NCBI GenBank assembly: GCA_036867785.1
Contig: CP145410.1
Location: forward strand, 620,001-684,000
From: Plasmodiophora brassicae
Taxonomy: Eukaryota; Endomyxa: Phytomyxea; Phytomyxea; Plasmodiophorida
Length of the DNA: 64,000 bases
Direction of reading: 5' to 3'
Program-made: the position numbers and the translations under genes
The notes under the pieces: generated by a model
The model's database searches: none
Told to the model about the DNA's origin: nothing
The model's input: the letters and a program-made list of their open reading frames with translations, nothing else
Part shown: one piece after another, positions 11,141-20,497 of the stretch
How positions within the stretch are numbered: the stretch's first letter is position 1
Layout: every line of letters begins with the position of its first letter

Positions 11141-11788
11141 ATGGATCGCCGCGACGTTGACGTCGTCCCGCTGCGGGACGTGACTGTCGCCCGCGACCTC
11201 AACCGCATCTTCCTGCCCGTACGATACGATGATAGGTTCTACGACGACGTCATGGCGTCTGGACTCAGGTCCGTCTGCGTTCCTTGCTGTCGGGTTGACA
11301 GTTGGTCATTGTTGCCATCGGTGCAGTTTCATTGGTTCGTGATCTGTGCACGATCGTCTGCTGCTGTCGTCTGCCATTGATGCTCTACGGTAGCGGCTGA
11401 TGGCGACGAGCCGATCGGGCTGGTCTGCTGCTCACTGGAATCGCCGACGCGTGTTTATATTGGCAGCCTGGGCGTCAAAGCGACGGTTCTGCTCGCGCTG
11501 GTTCTTCTGCGTTTCTGCTGATGTTGAAAGATGCTTGTGTAGTATCGAGGGCGGGGTCTGGCAACCCGATTAATAACGAGAGTCCTGGACGAAAGCGTCG
11601 AGATGAACGTCGAATCCATATACCTGCACGTGCAGGCGAACAACGACACGGCGCTCGACCTGTACGAACGTCTTGGGTTCATACGCGTTGGTAAGGTCGA
11701 CAACTACTACAAGCGAGTGAAACCGTCAACGGCGTTCATCCTGGAGAGGCGCCTTCACTCTGCCGTGCACAACGGGACCATCAATTGA
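11141..11788 (+). CDS. NAA50: N-alpha-acetyltransferase 50 (GNAT family)
   Basis: NAA50 acetylates the N-terminal Met of nascent proteins as part of, or alongside, the NatA complex, and is needed for sister-chromatid cohesion in animals. Exon 1 begins MDRRDVDVVPLRDVT and includes IFLPVRYDDRFYDDV, matching the NAA50 substrate-pocket motif FPV.Y...FY..V. A middle exon near 11398-11480 gives GDEPIGLVCC and RVYIGSLGV. The last exon (from about 11545) has the acetyl-CoA loop RGRGLATRLI and then IYLHVQANNDTALDLYERLGF and NYYKRVKP, all hallmarks of this enzyme. Two introns are required, the first of which is relatively long (about 125 nt). The gene is divergent from HEMK1 and converges with an orphan 15 bp downstream. 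Confidence 0.92.
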
Positions 11789-11803
11789 GATCGACTTGTA
11801 TTA

Positions 11804-12271
11804 TTATTCACCCCATTCGCAGCGGTTGGCTGGCCCCAACGACACCATACCGTCGTTCTTGCAAAGGTAGTCGTCGTCGACCGCACACAAGGCGAACGCT
11901 TTCATCGATTCGGCTGAAGACGACCAGGTCCTTGTTCGCATCGTCACGACATGGTCATCGAACCGAACCTTCTTTCCTGACGATGACCACAGGAATCGTC
12001 GCAGGGCAAATCGTCTTCGTCGGCGCCGGGGACGATGCAGTAAGCATCCATGGATGGCCGTGTCTTCGCCATCTGCATCGGCTTCTGGTTGGGGCGACTC
12101 GTCTTCTGGGCGGAAGTGTTTCCCTACCAGACGCCTGAGGAACGATCGTTTGCGGTGCGCATCTGCGGCCGATGGCATATGACGACTCGCCTCAGGATCG
12201 ATATGGACATCGCAGCCACCATCGTCATCGTCACTGATAGTTCTCGTGTCCCCGGCACAGAAGCACCCCAT
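11804..12271 (-). CDS. Orphan 155-aa protein with myristoylation-like N-terminus and KVRF motif
   Basis: The first in-frame ATG (12269-12271) gives a protein that starts MGCFCAGDTRTIS. Gly at position 2 with Cys at 3 and 5 is the classic pattern for N-myristoylation plus palmitoylation, which would tether it to membranes. The middle has a basic cluster RPRRRRRRFALRRF and, after it, KKVRFDDHV, an excellent fit to the RVxF docking motif for protein phosphatase 1. Acidic stretches flank these. No transmembrane segment or known domain is seen. The function as a membrane-tethered PP1 regulator is inference only. It converges with NAA50, with 15 bp between the stops. Confidence 0.6.
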   Translation of the reverse strand: MGCFCAGDTRTISDDDDGGCDVHIDPEASRHMPSAADAHRKRSFLRRLVGKHFRPEDESPQPEADADGEDTAIHGCLLHRPRRRRRRFALRRFLWSSSGKKVRFDDHVVTMRTRTWSSSAESMKAFALCAVDDDYLCKNDGMVSLGPANRCEWGE

Positions 12272-12636
12272 TAAATCCACCGTCGTAGGTCGCGACACGT
12301 GAATCGGGAAGACAATGGACGCGCGAGACGAGCACCGCCGCCCAACGTAATACTGTGCGTTGACAGACTTGAAGATGGTCGCTGGTCACAGGGTCGGCCC
12401 TATTATTAGTCGATCGCCTGTTTATCGTGCCTGCCAAGGTTCTCCTTCGCTATGGACGCTTGCCTCAATTGGCGTCCGACGTGGACGCCTTCGCAGAAAA
12501 ACTGGAAGCCCAGACGCGGTCGCCGTTACGTTTACCGCAGCGCGTCGACGGCAACTTGGGCACTCGCTGGCAGCGCACCTGTCAACCGGGTAATGCGCGA
12601 CACATTCAGGCAGTACGACGGTTTATGTACTCGGTC
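12272..12636 (+). other. Interval with a doubtful plus-strand coding segment
   Basis: This interval separates the orphan start from the FAM50 stop. A plus-strand segment near 12420-12570 could read FIVPAKVLLRYGRLPQLASD with natural-looking composition, and an ATG at 12315 could supply a first exon, but the required splices are not convincing and I recognise no family. It may simply be 5' leader of the orphan plus 3' UTR of FAM50. Confidence 0.25.
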
Positions 12637-13901
12637 CTACTGCTTTGATGGATCGTAAACTTCCCATCGACAACAGGGGTAGGTGTGCTTGTTGCGTTCG
12701 TACCACGAACGAGTCATGACCTACACCGGCATTCGTAGTCATAAGCAAGAGCGTCACAAAGAGAACGCGACACTGAGCACATACTTTTCCGGCATGGCTA
12801 TCTTCCTTTTCAACGGTGGCATCAGAGATCAATCTGATGTCATCGTGTACATCAAAACGAAACAGCGGTCCACTTTTCCTACACAAAATCCAGTCAGAGT
12901 TCGGGCGATTGCAGCGACCTGCAGTTGACGACCCTCTGGCTTTGTTCAAAATCAGCTCGTAGAACGTGTAGTGATGCGGGACGATAACGTCCTACGTTTT
13001 CAGTCGACTGATTAAACAGAGCTTCGACGCCACATTCTCTCAACACAGACCTCCTTGACGTACATCAGATGTTCGCAGGTTAACCCTTTAAGAAGAGGAA
13101 ACTCCTTGCACAGTTGACGTCGGGCAACCTCGAGGAACTGCACTACGCCAGAAAGGTTGGTCTTCATGGATTACAGGTAAACATAACAAAATGACCTGAT
13201 CAATTCTGTCGCCCTTCTTGACGGTCAACGACTTGCGATTCCCGGTTCCGTCCCAATAGGAATATACAATCTCAAGCGATTCTTGTTTGATCTGTGTTCC
13301 GAGAGTCATTCGGTGATTCTGGAACATGATAAGCACGAACCTTCGCCTGCTGTTCATGCCACTCGCGTTCGAAACGTTGTCGAAGGGCCTTGTCGGACGC
13401 TTCACGATCCGCGTCTTTCAGGAACGAGGTATCCACAGTGGGGTCTTTGACAACTCGAACCTCTGAAATCTGCCCTGAGGCCAGCATTTACGGTACACAA
13501 CAAGCAGCAGACCTTCCGTATTGGTCTCTTCTTCACGGTCGGCATCGTCGTCGTCAAAGGAGAGCACATTCACTCTACGCCGTTTCTTCGACTCCTTTGC
13601 CTGCTTCAGCCTGCGCTTCTCTGCCTCGAGTCGCAGCTGATCGATCTGCGCCTTCTTCTGCCTGAACTCGCTCGCTGACAACAATCCGACCGTGTCCGTC
13701 TTGAACTGCGCTTCCAGCCCGGAACCTGGCCAACGTCAACGCCATGCTCCGTACTCACCAAGCCGTTCCCGTACTTTCATAGGTCTTGAACGCCGAGTCC
13801 AGCTTGCGCAGCTCCTCTTCCTTCTTCACCGCTGCCGCCTGCGCCGCGATTTTGTCGGCATCGTTCTTGCGCGTCTGAGCCAGCGTCGAACGACGATCCA
13901 T
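12637..13901 (-). CDS. FAM50: FAM50/XAP5 family splicing-associated protein
   Basis: FAM50A/XAP5 is a conserved nuclear protein found with the spliceosomal C complex. The ATG at 13901 opens [19 protein letters not shown], followed by the XAP5 linker STVGLV-like [17 protein letters not shown] (near 13650-13690). A basic coiled coil ends [11 protein letters not shown] with an acidic run after it. Then come [18 protein letters not shown] (near 13390-13450), [19 protein letters not shown] (near 13210-13270), [18 protein letters not shown] (near 12940-12990), [20 protein letters not shown] (near 12820-12880) and the final [20 protein letters not shown] before the stop at 12637-12639. Each block matches the human protein in order. 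About five or six short introns separate them. The length is near that of animal FAM50. Confidence 0.95.
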
Positions 13902-14049
13902 CCGGCTCCGCAAGAAACAATGCGCTGCCGCGGCTCCACCTCAACCAGGCGCCACCGGTTCACCACCTGCGGTAAGGTCGGGGCACGGCAAGTTCTGTTC
14001 CAGGACTCGTACTGAACCGCAACGGGTGTGTATTGCCGAGAGCCACTTA

Positions 14050-14346
14050 TTAGGCGGCTGCGTTCGATGCCTGAATGCAGGACTCCAGGGTCGTCGTCTT
14101 ATCAGTGCGTAGGTCGACATGGATGTCCGTGCAGATGCGGGCAACGCCAGATGCGAGGACCTTCTCGTGACATTGCTTGATGGCGTTCATGACGGCGTCG
14201 AACTCGCCGGTGATGTTCGTACCGCATGCATGCTCGAACGTTTCCAGTCCGAGGTCGTTCAGTAGTTGATGGCAACGCTTAACGTGCTCCCGCATGGACA
14301 GCGAACCGCCAATCGGCATGAGCCGGAAGTCAGCAATGACATGCAT
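14050..14346 (-). CDS. DUF77/UPF0045 thiamine-binding-type protein (ECM15-like)
   Basis: This 98-residue single-exon protein has the MTH1187/YkoF-like fold signature: it starts MHVIADFRLMPIGG with a conserved Pro-Ile-Gly, then GLETFEHACGTNITGEFDAV (the family's GT..EGE motif), and ends with ARICTDIHVDLRTDKT. Bacterial members bind thiamine or hydroxymethylpyrimidine; yeast ECM15 is the eukaryotic relative. It is likely cytosolic, and no targeting peptide is seen. A longer N-terminal extension from upstream exons is possible but not supported. It lies 150 bp upstream of the FAM50 start, in the same orientation. Confidence 0.88.
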   Translation of the reverse strand: MHVIADFRLMPIGGSLSMREHVKRCHQLLNDLGLETFEHACGTNITGEFDAVMNAIKQCHEKVLASGVARICTDIHVDLRTDKTTTLESCIQASNAAA

Positions 14347-14871
14347 GGCGCCAGCGCAGTGTGTTCAACGGTTGCGTTCTGGGCTGTCAGTCGCCGGGAG
14401 TCCGCAATGAATAAAAGGGCCTCTTCATTCTTTTCGGGGCACCAGAATTCGTAGACGACAGTTTCCACAGGACCGGATCGGGACAACGTGATCCGGCTCG
14501 GGAGGACGAGACACGGCGGTACATAAGTGGGAGAAATTACACGACATGGAAGAAGCTGGCTCGGATCGGCAAGCACACGCGAGATCCGTTAACGGGGTCA
14601 CCTCTGGGTTGGCTGAGGTAGCCACTGGTCACGGAGAATGGCATATTCATGGACGTGATGGGCCCCGGATCGGGATGAGGCGGTTCGGATCGGGACAAGT
14701 AGAGTACCTACGTACCCTACCGGTAGATCGGTGGCGGTGCGTGCACCTGCAAGGTAAGTCATAAGGCGGCCCTGCTGTGCCATCAGTTGCGCGACGACGA
14801 CTACATGTCAACGCGTCATGATGCAGTGTGGCGCTCCCGCTCTGCACCAAGATGGAATTCGCATTCAGCAC
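14347..14871. other. Intergenic region without a recognised gene
   Basis: About 525 bp separate the DUF77 start from the first secreted paralogue. A minus-strand open stretch (to about 14576) contains VETVVYEFWCPEKNEEAL, which looks protein-like, but it is out of frame with the DUF77 start and lacks recognisable homology. The word ggatcggga and near variants recur several times between 14460 and 14700. The region probably holds both divergent promoters. Confidence 0.4.
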
Positions 14872-15471
14872 ATGATTAGACCTTGCACCCTCGTCATTCT
14901 GATCCTAGTTGGCTTAGTATGTTCCTCAAGTTGCGGGCGCTACCGTTTCCAGCCCATTCGCGATACAGGCCGTGATCTTCTTCGGCAGCGTGTGCTTACT
15001 CGGTCGCTGTCAGAGGCTGAATTGGCGGTCGCCGAACGAAAACGCGAACTGATGACAGCCGTACTGGGGGAGCTTTCGTTAGTGAAGTCAGGTATCATGA
15101 GAGAGATCGCGTTGCTGGAGGGCATCCTTAAGAAGGGCATTTCGGGGAATTACTCCTGTCTGGAATTTGACCAGATTGATGGCCCCTTGTTCGATTGCTT
15201 TTTCGAATTTTCCCAACAAATCCTCCCGTTGCTCCCCAACATGCTATCGAACGCGCGGTCTTGTCCAGACGTCACGATTCGAACAGTCGCATCCCGTTTG
15301 TCCAACAAGCTTCAAACAAGTTTTGACGTCTGGAGAGATTTCATGGACGCCGGTCAATGCGACGACTACCTGATACGCCGGCTGATAGACCTGCTGGCAT
15401 CAAACCGGCGCGCCCTGAACGTTGTGATTCAGGCCATGCATGACTATCGGCCACATTCTGCAGGGTATTAA
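14872..15471 (+). CDS. Secreted orphan protein, tandem paralogue 1
   Basis: Starting at the ATG at 14872 gives 199 residues with a strong signal peptide (MIRPCTLVILILVGLVCSSS), preferable to the in-frame ATGs 18 or 19 codons upstream, which would bury it. The mature chain is predicted helical: RDTGRDLLRQRVLTRSLSEA, then the ERKRELMTAVLGELS block, IALLEGILKKGI, SCLEFDQIDGPLFDCFF, a Leu/Pro-rich LPLLPNML and WRDFMDAGQCDDYL. There is no transmembrane segment or GPI signal. It is about half identical to the next gene, with three Cys (in SCL, SCP and QCD) and one Trp shared. I recognise no family; it is probably a secreted helical-bundle protein. Confidence 0.75.
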   Translation: MIRPCTLVILILVGLVCSSSCGRYRFQPIRDTGRDLLRQRVLTRSLSEAELAVAERKRELMTAVLGELSLVKSGIMREIALLEGILKKGISGNYSCLEFDQIDGPLFDCFFEFSQQILPLLPNMLSNARSCPDVTIRTVASRLSNKLQTSFDVWRDFMDAGQCDDYLIRRLIDLLASNRRALNVVIQAMHDYRPHSAGY

Positions 15472-15690
15472 TTTCAACGTAGTAAACGGCTATGATAATC
15501 CGCCTAGTCGCGTACCGTGCTCTAGAAGGAGGGTGATACTCGGGTGAACATTTCGTATTTGCCAATCCCTTGCTAAGCAATGCTATTGTTAGCGTTTGGT
15601 TTTGTGGGTGAAATCATGTGGCACGATGTCGGCAGGCAGATCAAATTTGGGCCACACTGTTTTCAAGCGCCTGGTATCCGTATGCCTATA

Positions 15691-16302
15691 ATGGCTGGGC
15701 AGTACGCGTCCGCGTTCGTGCTCAGCTTTCTGGCCGGCTCGGCATGCATAGCATACGGCACACCTGACAGACCCTTCCATATTCGCGATACAGATCGTGA
15801 TCGTCTTCGTCAGTACGTACTTACTCGATCTGCGACAGATGCTTTCGCAGTCATCGAGCGCAAGCGTCACGTAACAGCGGCCATCCTTGAGGAGTTCTCA
15901 GCAATCAGATCAACTACCATTAAAGAGGTCGCATTACTGGACGGCATCCTCAAGACAAACATCTTCATGGGGAACCGCTCCTGTCTAGACTTCGACGAGA
16001 CGAACCCTGTACTGTTCGATGCCTTCTTTGATTTCTTCCATGAGACCGTCCCCCTGCTTCCCGGCATGCTGCCTGACACATCCGCGTGCCAATCACCATC
16101 AATCCTAAAGGTCGCCGCCTTCCTCTCCGACAAGCTCCAAGGCAGCTTTGATCTCTGGAACGACTTCATGGACGCCGCCGAATGTGACCATGCCATGCAA
16201 CGCCGCCTGGCCACCATGCTGTCCACCGATCACCGAGCGCTGCACATCATACGACAAGCCTTGTACGATTATCGGTCTACCTATCCAGGAACCGGTATCT
16301 AG
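15691..16302 (+). CDS. Secreted orphan protein, tandem paralogue 2
   Basis: The ATG at 15691 gives 203 residues with signal peptide MAGQYASAFVLSFLAGSACI; an ATG three codons earlier is also possible. The mature part aligns along its whole length with the upstream neighbour: RDTDRDRLRQYVLTRSATDA, VIERKRHVTAAILEEFSAI, VALLDGILK, SCLDFDETNPVLFDAFFDFF, VPLLPGML and WNDFMDAAECDHAM. The three Cys positions and the Trp are kept. An AATAAA at 16310-16315, just after the stop, could serve as the polyadenylation signal. Both copies look intact and under constraint, because differences are mostly conservative. The function is unknown. Confidence 0.75.
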   Translation: MAGQYASAFVLSFLAGSACIAYGTPDRPFHIRDTDRDRLRQYVLTRSATDAFAVIERKRHVTAAILEEFSAIRSTTIKEVALLDGILKTNIFMGNRSCLDFDETNPVLFDAFFDFFHETVPLLPGMLPDTSACQSPSILKVAAFLSDKLQGSFDLWNDFMDAAECDHAMQRRLATMLSTDHRALHIIRQALYDYRSTYPGTGI

Positions 16303-16451
16303 CACACACAATAAAATGGCATTACTGACGTCCAGGGTGCACAGCCAGCCTGGCCGCGGGTTCGATTCGTGGCCATTGCCACCCAAAGGCCGAACCGTGG
16401 TGGGATCGCCGGCCACCGCCCACCACTCGCGCAACGTCAGGTCCGTGAACG

Positions 16452-17642
16452 ATGGCAATCCCAGCTGGCCTTCGGGAGGCCTTGGCCGAGATCATGCGAC
16501 GTAACCAGATCGGCATACCCGAGCTGGCCAGGCAGGCGGGCGTGCTGCCGGCCCAGCTGGCACAGTTTCTGCAAGGATCGCTGCCAGTTCGTCTCCTGTC
16601 GTACCATGTTGCCGGTGCCCTGTCCTGATTCCGCCGCGAATTGACAGGAAGACGTCCAGCAGCAGATTGCGACGCGCCTGCAGGAATGGATGCAGGTTCT
16701 GCAGCAGCGGCAGCAGGCGATGCGCGCGGGGCAAGCGATGCAACATGTTAAGCAGGCGGGACACGGTGGGATGAGTCCGAAATTGAAGACGCAGGCAGAA
16801 TCGAAGCTAGTCGCTGCGCCTGCACCCGAGAACGACGAGGTGACTCGGTTCGCCGCTAGGCTGGCGTCGATGCGTCGACGGAATGTGTTTTGCCCGATCC
16901 GTATCGACGAGACGTTCAAGACGACCCGATATCAGGACGAGTTCATCTGGAACCTCAACAATGCCGGGCTGACGCCAGACACGTTTGCGACATTGCTACT
17001 TAAGGATGTCGGTCTGCCTGATACGGCATTCAAGGAGCCAATCCGGAAGTCAGTTTCGCTAGGAAATTGCCAATCTCTAATGGTTACTGACGTTTCGCGC
17101 GCCTTCTACAGGTCCATTCTTCGCCAGATCGCTGAGTTTCAGGCGGTTATGCAGGTCGATCCGAAATTGGCTCTGGAAGATTCCAAGAAAGGCCTTCTTG
17201 TTCTTGACGTACGTGTTGTGTTTCGGGTTCTCGTTTGACTGCGCTGACGCGTCTGCTCAGCTGGATATGTTACTTAACGGATATCGCCTTGTTGACACGT
17301 TGTACTGGGATCCATACAGCATGATTGATTCTGGTTTGTGCATCTCTACTGGCTGTGCCGTCATGCAAGCTGATTCCCTGTGCAGTAGAGGAGTTTTCGG
17401 AATCGATGTGCACCGACTTGGGGCTAGGAGGCGAATGGGCTGCCAAGGTTGCCTTCGAAATCAGATGGAAGCTTCTCCAGCATCGAAAAGTAACTGGAGT
17501 CCGGGATGCTCTCGTGCACGCTCGACTGATTCCCACCGCAGGCTATTCATACCAAGAGGGAAAGTCCTCTGAAACGACATCCCTATCCGACCGACGTGTT
17601 GAATTTCGTCACGATAGACAAGGCATACCAGATGTGCAATAA
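16452..17642 (+). CDS. SNF5/SMARCB1/SFH1 chromatin-remodelling subunit
   Basis: SNF5 proteins are core subunits of SWI/SNF and RSC remodellers and contact the nucleosome acidic patch. Exon 1 from the ATG at 16452 (MAIPAGLREALAEIMRRNQ) has a helix-turn-helix-like segment IGIPELARQAGVLPAQLAQF. The next exon is Gln-rich and leads into the first SNF5 repeat: CPIRIDETFKTTRYQDEF, IWNLNNAGLTPDTFATLLLK and SILRQIAEFQAV (to about 17150). After an intron comes LLNGYRLVDTLYWDPYS, and after another CTDLGLGGEWAAKVAFEIRW, the second repeat. The stop is at 17642. The N-terminal part differs from animal SMARCB1. Converges with COQ9. Confidence 0.88.
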
Positions 17643-17784
17643 GGATATGATTCAGGCGGTTGGTCCATAAATGCGACATAATCTATTGGCAAATGCGTCT
17701 CCAATTAGTTAACGGGCGCGGAATGCACTGAACTCTGAACAATATAAAGCGAATAGTATTGAAACTAATGTGAGGACGCAACGA

Positions 17785-18721
17785 CTAGGGTTGCTGAGGA
17801 TTCGGTTCCGGTTGCACGGGTGGCGGTTGGTGGATGGTGTCAGCGCGACGAGGCGATGAAGCAGGTAGAAACGTGCTGACCAGAGACGCGACCCCTGACC
17901 ATGCTAACGCTGCTGCGGTTCTTGTGTGTTGAAGGATTTGATCGGGGACCGTCGCATACGTGCTGAATTCTTGCAACCTTCTGTCGAGGAACGCCCACGT
18001 GTCGGCATAGTCTTGTGACCGGTCTTGCAGCATGAAGAGCTCCGTCGCTATCCCCCAGTTAGAAACCTGGGGTAGACATGCGAGCCATGCTGAACAACTC
18101 ACAAACATAGACCGCGCCAATACCCGCTCGCATTGCATACCAGTCCACGTTGACCGTCTGCAATTTTCCGCTCAATCGCAGACTACCGAAAGCAATTCCT
18201 GAAGCGAACCTCGTCGAAAGCGAGATGGGCAATGTCATCAACCAGGCAGGCGAGATTCTGCGATGTCTGGATTGCGTTATGTGGCATGGCACCCAGTGCC
18301 ATTGCTTCCGCCCATCGGTTGACATAAGGGATGATGCCTTCAAGGCGCGTCCTAATAGCCAATCGCAGGACGTCAAGCTTCGAAGACCTGCAACACGGGC
18401 TTAGAATCGTCGTCGCGTTCCGCCATGCACTACAGGCACGAACGTCGCTGGATCACAGTTCGTTTTGACGACGTCGACCATTTGGTTCCGTGCCGCTTCC
18501 ATGACGTGCTCGACGAGCTCGATCGCCCCTCGCGTGCACATCCCGTGTGCCATCGGCGACATGCCCAGCCCGACGGCACCGGCGCTCAGAGCCGACGTCG
18601 TAAACCCTAGCCTCGGCACGTACTTCACCGATTCCTCCAGCAATCGTCGGACGGCAGCGGTGTCGCCAGCAGCGAACGACGTCGTCGACAGGCGCCGACA
18701 CGACATGCGAACGGCCCACAT
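17785..18721 (-). CDS. COQ9: COQ9, lipid-binding ubiquinone biosynthesis protein
   Basis: COQ9 is a mitochondrial matrix protein of the TetR fold that presents coenzyme Q intermediates to COQ7. The ATG at 18721 begins MWAVRMSCRRLSTTSFAAGD, a typical Arg/Ser-rich presequence, then AAVRRLLEESVKYVPRLGF (the helix-turn-helix remnant). Later exons give TRLEGIIPYVNRWAEAMALG and MPHNAIQTSQNLACLVDDIA (18200-18350), TVNVDWYAMRAGIGAVYV (18100-18170) and ATELFMLQDRSQDYADTWAF (17985-18050), each matching conserved COQ9 segments such as the WYxxRA motif. The C-terminus is Pro-rich. Three or so short introns are needed. Confidence 0.92.
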
Positions 18722-18877
18722 TGGCGATACGTGACTCTCCCTCTCTCTCGGCCTGCCCCAACACGGACCCCGCTACAACAGTGAGCTGCGCGCCTGCGCC
18801 GACCCGACTGACGCGACGGGCTCGGGGACGGGCACCTCTGTATTAGACAGCAACAGTTTCCTCACTCAACACAGCAA

Positions 18878-19343
18878 TCAGTGCCATTGCGGTTTGTCAT
18901 TGTTGAGGTTCTCCGGGATCGTCAGTGGCACATACTGGAAATCGCTGCGGAACTCGACGCCTTGTCCGAATGTCTTGTGGGACGGCGCGTGCACATGTCA
19001 GTGAAGGCAAAGTGACCGATAGACGCCCTGCTACCTTGCCGCCTTTGCCGGCGGGTTTCCAGGATTTCAGAGTCGATGGTGGATCGAATGGGACAGGTTT
19101 CGCTGGGAAGTCGAAGTCGCTCAAGGTGATGAACGTGGAAAACGTGTTGCCGACCTGAGAACCGGGAGGCCTCCATTGCTGTTTCTCGTACCTCCCTGGG
19201 TGCTTGCGCTGTCGCTCAACCACCGTCGGCTGCGTATACACGCATCCTGACTTCGTCGCCACCCGCTGTCGCTTTGTCTCCATGGCCACTACCAGGTGCG
19301 TACGGGTACCCTTGAGAACGCGATCGGCGGCTTTAATGCACAT
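18878..19343 (-). CDS. Orphan basic protein, two exons
   Basis: From the ATG at 19343 (or the in-frame ATG at 19283, METKRQRV) the first exon encodes a basic segment followed by FSTFITLSDFDFPAKPVPFD and SWKPAGKGGK. A GT...AG intron of about 60 nt (about 18970-19030) joins in frame to TFGQGVEFRSDFQYVPLTIP and ends ENLNNDKPQWH at the stop 18878-18880. The composition is natural and the splice restores a sensible reading, so I believe it is real. No domain is recognised, and no signal peptide or membrane segment is seen. It follows the same direction as COQ9, whose start is 157 bp downstream. Confidence 0.5.
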
Positions 19344-19479
19344 TTCCGTAACGTAGTTGGCAACGCTTTGATCAGTTGCAATTTGACATCGCTCAGGGAA
19401 CCGCGAGGAACGGTCCGTCGAGAGTTACCAGGAACATACATAGCGATACAGACCACTAATCATAATACGCACTTCGGGG

Positions 19480-20388
19480 ATGACAACGGCGCCTCATTCG
19501 ACGGCATCATCGTTGTTGTTCAAGGCGTCGACAAACGATCTGGCTGAGGATACAGCACGAGTCGACCGCGGAATGGCACTAGTCACTCCCACTGAGAGGC
19601 GGGAGATTATGGGATATGCGAGGGAAGACGACAGGTTGCGGGCGCTGCTCGGTCGACTTCTGATTCGGAGAGCGGTGTCCGAGCTTGTCCAGTGCGACCA
19701 CCGTCTGCTGGAGCTGCGGCGAACTGGGCTTGGCAAACCTGTCCTGGTGCATCCAGTAGCCCCAGGTAGGTGCAGCAATGCGACGTTGATATCGTTCGCT
19801 AATGTACACAGTGACGTTTAGCATATCGCATCATAACCATTGGGTGATCATAGTGGCCTCGACAGCGTTCGCTGTCGGTTGCGATATCGTCAGCCAACAC
19901 CAGTCGAAAGAAGCGTATGCACGTATTGCCGCTGTATGTCTCTCTCCTGACGAGTCAATGATGTACATAACCGGGGACGACACGTATCCTGTATCGATCA
20001 TCTGGGCACTCAAAGAATCGTATCTGAAGGCGATAGGTGTCGGTTTGCAAATGGATATGCAGGTCGGCTACCAGTCGTCAACCGTTGATAGTCTCCCTAA
20101 CAATCATATCAACAGAGGCTACAGTTCGTTATGGAAAATCACCAGGTTCCAGTGGTTCGTTCCCACTTTCTGGAGACGTTGAGCCAGCTGCAATTCTTTG
20201 TAGACAACGTCCTGATCACAGACTGGGACTTTCGGATTTGTCGCATTGATGACACCCACCTTGCTACGGCCGTGTTTAGCCCACCACTTACTCGTGCCGC
20301 TGGAATGCCGAACGCTGACACGCTTTCGTTCACGATGCTCTCGTCCGATGCCCTTCTGACCTATCTCGCTTCTGGGTCGGTGCCCTAG
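19480..20388 (+). CDS. 4'-phosphopantetheinyl transferase, Sfp/AASDHPPT type
   Basis: The enzyme transfers phosphopantetheine from CoA to a Ser of acyl carrier proteins, including the mitochondrial ACP. Exon 1 (from the ATG at 19480) contains LLGRLLIRRAVSEL and RRTGLGKPVLVHP, matching the GR..IR and GKP motifs of AASDHPPT. After a 50-60 nt intron comes ISHHNHWVIIVAS (the substrate-binding SHHN-type motif), AVGCDIVS (catalytic Asp) and, in the next part, WALKESYLKAIGVGLQMD (the W.KE..K motif that binds Mg). The final exon runs to 20388 and is less conserved, as usual. The N-terminal Trp-rich region of human AASDHPPT is not seen, so an upstream exon is possible. Confidence 0.85.
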
Positions 20389-20497
20389 CGCCTGAACCTC
20401 GAGGCATTGGCCGCATTACTTGTTGACAAACGTCGCCGCAGTCCTACGTACAGCAATGTATATTACGAAATAATCACAACGATATCAGCGACTTTCG

